A stretch of 64,000 nucleotides of DNA from Clostridium vitabionis (GTDB lineage: Bacteria; Bacillota; Clostridia; Lachnospirales; Lachnospiraceae), in assembly GCF_015351765.1 (NCBI RefSeq), contig NZ_JADKQA010000005.1:86102-150101 (forward strand), in the 5' to 3' direction. Under the pieces are notes generated by a model that saw only the letters and a list, made by a program, of their open reading frames with translations, made no database searches and was not told the DNA's origin. Made by a program: the position numbers and the translations under genes. Below are positions 60,359 through 64,000 of the stretch, in pieces. How positions within the stretch are numbered: position 1 is the stretch's first letter; each line of letters starts with the position of its first letter.

Positions 60359-61516
60359 ATGTTGAAAGCAATCGTAGCAGTGAGTACCAGCGCGGACGCT
60401 GCGGCAGCGGCAAAGGAAATCGCCGGCCAGCTGGAGCGGAAAGACCTGAAGGCGGTATTTGCCTACTGCAGCTGTGACTATGATGTCCATGCCCTGATCA
60501 GCAGCCTCGGCAAGCTGGTCAATGCCCCGGTATTCGGCAACACGAGCTTCACGGGAATCATCACACAGGACGGATTCATCGGCGGCAGCCAGCCGTTCGT
60601 CGGGGCGATGGCGCTGGCCGACCCGGATCTCACCGTCGGGGTTGCCGCCCTGCCGAAAGACGGCTGCTCCATTGCCAGAGGCAAAGAGCTTGCCATTTTG
60701 GCCAAAAAAGCGGCAGGCCGTAAGGACGCCCCGGATTACTTTTATATGGCCGCTTCCCCCGCTGAGGAGGAATTTTACGCCGAGGGCATTGCCGAGGAGA
60801 TCGGCAGGGTTCCCTTCTTCGGCGGCTCCGCCGCGGACAATACGATCGAGGGCAAATGGCTGCTCTATGCCGGCGATCAGTGCTTTGCGGATGGCTGTGT
60901 CACCGCTTTCTTCTACGGCGGCCCCAAGACGAAGAATCTCTTCACCGGAGCTTACCGGGAAACCGATGACTTCGGCGTCATCACCAAAATCCAGGGGAAC
61001 CGGACCATCTGCGCGATCGATGGTGTGCCTGCCCTGAAAAAATATCAGGAGTGGCGCGGCCTGCCTGATGACGCTGTGCTCGGGGGAAATCTTCTAGGCA
61101 CTTCCGTTGTTTCTCCTCTCGGCGTCAAGGACCGCCTGGGCAAGCTCGTCGCCATCCGGCACCCGATGTTCGGAAATGAGGACTGGACAATCAATGTAGG
61201 CAATAATCTGGCGGAAAAGACTACCGTCATCCGCATGGAGGCAAGCGTCGATGAGCTGATCGCATCCGCTGGGGAGACCCTGAAAGCACTGATGGAGAAG
61301 ACCCCAGGCAAGATCACCGCCTTCCACCTGGTACACTGCGGCGGGCGCCGCGCGGCAATCGGTGACCGGATCGGCGAGGTAGCCGCCGGTCTCAAGGAGG
61401 CAGCCGGGAACATCCCGTTCCTCGCGGAATTTACCTTTGGGGAATACGGCGTGGAGAGAGACGACGTCAATGCCTGCGGCGGGCTGATGCTCAGCTTTAC
61501 CGCATTTTACGAATAA
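60359..61516 (+). CDS. FIST-domain sensory protein
   Basis: 385 aa from the ATG at 60359 (MLKAIVAVSTSADAAAAAKE) behind AAAGGAGAG. FIST_N features are FAYCSCDYDVHALISSL, GNTSFTGIITQDGF and FFGGSAADNTIEGKW; the C-terminal FIST_C part has FHLVHCGGRRAAIGDR and FGEYGVERDDVNACGG. FIST domains are thought to bind small ligands such as amino acids and are usually attached to signalling modules; this one stands alone. It precedes the aldehyde dehydrogenase by 42 bases on one transcript. Confidence 0.85.
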   Translation: MLKAIVAVSTSADAAAAAKEIAGQLERKDLKAVFAYCSCDYDVHALISSLGKLVNAPVFGNTSFTGIITQDGFIGGSQPFVGAMALADPDLTVGVAALPKDGCSIARGKELAILAKKAAGRKDAPDYFYMAASPAEEEFYAEGIAEEIGRVPFFGGSAADNTIEGKWLLYAGDQCFADGCVTAFFYGGPKTKNLFTGAYRETDDFGVITKIQGNRTICAIDGVPALKKYQEWRGLPDDAVLGGNLLGTSVVSPLGVKDRLGKLVAIRHPMFGNEDWTINVGNNLAEKTTVIRMEASVDELIASAGETLKALMEKTPGKITAFHLVHCGGRRAAIGDRIGEVAAGLKEAAGNIPFLAEFTFGEYGVERDDVNACGGLMLSFTAFYE

Positions 61517-61558
61517 AGAAGAACCACGGAAAATCACAGCAGAAAGAGAGGAATGCGT

Positions 61559-62992
61559 ATGAAAATGCTGATCAATGGCAAGGCCATGGATGCCGCCGAC
61601 GGCGCTGTCCTTAAAGTGACGAACCCCGCGACAGGGGCAATCATTGACACCGTTCCGAAAGCCGGCCCGGCGGATGTAGAGAAAGCGGTTCAGGCAGCAA
61701 AAGCCGCCCAGCAGGAATGGGTAAAGGTTCCCATTTACCAGCGTGTGGAAATCCTGATGAAATTCCTCACCCTGGTTGAACGGGACAAGGAAGATCTCGC
61801 GCAGACGCTGTCGCAGGAGACCGGGAAGCCGATCTTTGAGGCGAGATGCGAAATCGCCAATATCCCGATCGCCTTCCGGGCATTCTGCGAAAAGGCAAAG
61901 CACTACTACGGGGAAACCATTCCCGGCGGAATGGAGCCAGGCCAGGACAAGCACCTCCTGATCGTGAAAAAAGAACCCCTGGGCGTTGTGGCCGCCGTCA
62001 TCCCCTTCAACTTCCCCTGCGACCTGTTTGACCAGAAAGTAGCTCCCGCCCTGCTCATGGGCAATGCCTGCATCGTGAAGCCCTCGTCGGACAATCCGCT
62101 GACGCTCGTAAAGCTCAGCTTCCTGCTCAATGAGGCCGGTGCTACCCCGGGTGCGATCGAGATCATCACCGGCCCGGGCTCCAGCGCCGGCAACGCGCTG
62201 ACCTCCGATCCGGATGTCAACCTGGTCACCCTGACGGGTTCTACGGAGGTCGGCATTGACACCGCCATCAACTGCGCGAAAAATCTGACCCATGTTGCCC
62301 TCGAGCTCGGGGGAAATGACGCCTTTATCGTTCTGGAAGACGCGGATGTCGATCTCGCCGCCGAGGAACTGATCTGGGGGCGTATGTACAACACCGGACA
62401 GGTTTGCTGCGCCTCGAAGCGCTTCCTTGTCCATCGCTCAAGGGTGGAAGAATTCACCCGGAAGGCCATCGAAAAAATCAATGCCATCCCCAAGGGCATG
62501 CCCTCTGATGAAAATGCACGGTTCGGCTGCCTGATCAGCGAGAAGGCCGCCATCGGCGTTGAGCAGCAGGTAAAGCTCACCGTGGAACAGGGCGGAAAAA
62601 TCCTGCTCGGCGGCAAGCGCAATGGTGCCTTCTACGAGCCGACCGTCATCGGCGATGTGCCGGAAACCGCTGATGTCGCCAAGGATATGGAAATATTTGG
62701 CCCGGTAGTTCCGATTATCCCCTTCGATACCGAGGAGGACGCTATCCGGATCGCAAATGCGTCCAAATTCGGGCTCTGCGGCTGCGTATTCACCCGCGAC
62801 ATGAAGACAGCGGCACGGATATCCGGGGAACTCGAGTGCGGAGGTGTCGTCATTAACGGTGCCAGCTTCTTCCGGAGCTTTGAGATGCCCTTCGGCGGCT
62901 ACAAGTTCTCAGGAATCGGAACCGAGGGCGTTATGAGCACCTTCGACGAGATGACACACACCAAGACAGTTGTCCTGAAAAACATTCTCTAA
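61559..62992 (+). CDS. NAD(P)-dependent aldehyde dehydrogenase
   Basis: 477 aa. The start at 61559 has GAGAGGA eight bases upstream; the track's start two codons earlier is too close to that site. Family motifs: PFNFPCDLFDQKVAPALLMGN, TGSTEVG, ELGGNDAFIVL with the general base Glu, and NTGQVCCASKRF with the catalytic Cys. It oxidises an aldehyde to the acid. Close to succinate-semialdehyde or lactaldehyde-type members in general layout. Paired with the FIST gene and probably under the divergent IclR. Confidence 0.93.
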   Translation: MKMLINGKAMDAADGAVLKVTNPATGAIIDTVPKAGPADVEKAVQAAKAAQQEWVKVPIYQRVEILMKFLTLVERDKEDLAQTLSQETGKPIFEARCEIANIPIAFRAFCEKAKHYYGETIPGGMEPGQDKHLLIVKKEPLGVVAAVIPFNFPCDLFDQKVAPALLMGNACIVKPSSDNPLTLVKLSFLLNEAGATPGAIEIITGPGSSAGNALTSDPDVNLVTLTGSTEVGIDTAINCAKNLTHVALELGGNDAFIVLEDADVDLAAEELIWGRMYNTGQVCCASKRFLVHRSRVEEFTRKAIEKINAIPKGMPSDENARFGCLISEKAAIGVEQQVKLTVEQGGKILLGGKRNGAFYEPTVIGDVPETADVAKDMEIFGPVVPIIPFDTEEDAIRIANASKFGLCGCVFTRDMKTAARISGELECGGVVINGASFFRSFEMPFGGYKFSGIGTEGVMSTFDEMTHTKTVVLKNIL

Positions 62993-62997
62993 GGCAT

Positions 62998-63016
62998 CGG
63001 GTGCCTCCGGCACCCG
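62998..63016 (+). terminator. Hairpin after the aldehyde dehydrogenase gene
   Basis: CGGGTGCC TCC GGCACCCG, directly after the stop; no T-run. Confidence 0.55.
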
Positions 63017-63048
63017 GCCGCAGATGTGCCGGATACCTGTGACGGATA

Positions 63049-63121
63049 AAGCAAATTTGCATAGCTTGCGCTAAACTCGTGCTTCGCCCACTGGGCTTGC
63101 GCTCTTTCAGTGCTCCGCATA
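63049..63121 (-). repeat. Post-terminator dispersed element, copy 3
   Basis: On the minus strand ATGCGGAGCACTGAAAGAGC follows the rRNA terminator, then GGGCGAAGCACGAGTTTAGC and GCAAATTTGCTTTATC. It aligns with copies 1 and 2. Confidence 0.7.
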
Positions 63122-63128
63122 AGAAAAA

Positions 63129-63156
63129 GGCGGATCTGCCCTGCCGCAGATCCGCC
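63129..63156. terminator. Terminator of the rRNA operon
   Basis: GGCGGATCTGC / GCAGATCCGCC stem with a six-base loop and CTTTTTCTT after it on the minus strand. Confidence 0.92.
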
Positions 63157-63232
63157 GAAATTTTTCTTATTTTTGAGCATGTACCTTCAAAACCGCATAC
63201 TGATTACATCCGCTTGATTCTCCGAACCGTCT

Positions 63233-64000
<768 letters not shown>

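Overview
The window reads as a chromosomal segment of a high-GC, strictly anaerobic Firmicute, most like a Lachnospiraceae gut clostridium. The grounds are consistent AGGAGG-type ribosome binding sites, pyruvate formate-lyase plus an [FeFe] hydrogenase, 2-hydroxyacyl-CoA dehydratase genes, a sodium-pump decarboxylase beta subunit, a DUF5721 protein, a fused LicC-LicA protein, and tRNA and 23S sequences of clostridial type. No species is claimed. The block at about 22.2-30.0 kb is visibly more AT-rich than the rest and carries an insertion sequence.

Layout. 0-5.9 kb: start of a ThrE-type exporter, carB (with an internal deletion), a lone alpha/beta hydrolase with a textbook promoter, then small membrane proteins. 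6-12.3 kb: a minus-strand fermentation/redox operon (SfrB/NuoF-like oxidoreductase, [FeFe] hydrogenase, LUD protein, CitG, lysozyme joined to DUF1304). 12.5-15.8 kb: pflA-pflB with an FNR-type palindrome in promoter position. 15.9-17.8 kb: a candidate small RNA, strong hairpins, a 33-bp tandem-repeat array and a DUF4143 ATPase. 17.8-22 kb: 2-hydroxyacyl-CoA dehydratase proteins, one fused to its activator, divergent from azlCD (azlC has an amber stop). 22.3-30 kb: AT-rich block with a YitT/YczE-like protein, an esterase plus TRAP transporter operon, and a LysR gene split by an IS. 30.2-40.3 kb: pgi, then two near-identical-start cell-wall-binding proteins facing each other around a tyrosine recombinase, then licC-licA and DUF5721. 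40.4-44 kb: a duplicated 51-aa gene, an M14 carboxypeptidase, and an OadG-like peptide with OadB behind a terminator-bearing leader RNA. 44-51 kb: housekeeping genes (Asp23, RlmH, response regulator, ComEA, RecJ, YgjP-like, barstar, MBL hydrolase). 51-57 kb: a ribose-type ABC operon ending in a TrpA-like/FGGY kinase fusion. 57.2-58 kb: a 148-bp tandem repeat and three tRNAs. 58-63 kb: 2-hydroxyacid dehydrogenase, IclR regulator, FIST protein, aldehyde dehydrogenase. 63.2 kb to the end: 3' part of a 23S rRNA gene.

How the parts work together. Pyruvate is cleaved by PFL, and reducing equivalents can leave through the hydrogenase module. The sugar ABC operon imports a substrate and appears to carry a kinase and a retro-aldolase-like domain on one polypeptide. 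The most system-like region is 32.07-37.54 kb. Two secreted repeat proteins share an almost identical 5' leader and signal region of about 215 bp in inverted orientation, only one of them has a clear sigma-A promoter, and an intact tyrosine recombinase lies between them. The locus ends next to a LicC-LicA fusion that would make CDP-choline. I infer a phase-variable surface-protein locus, possibly tied to phosphocholine decoration. This is inferred from architecture, not shown.
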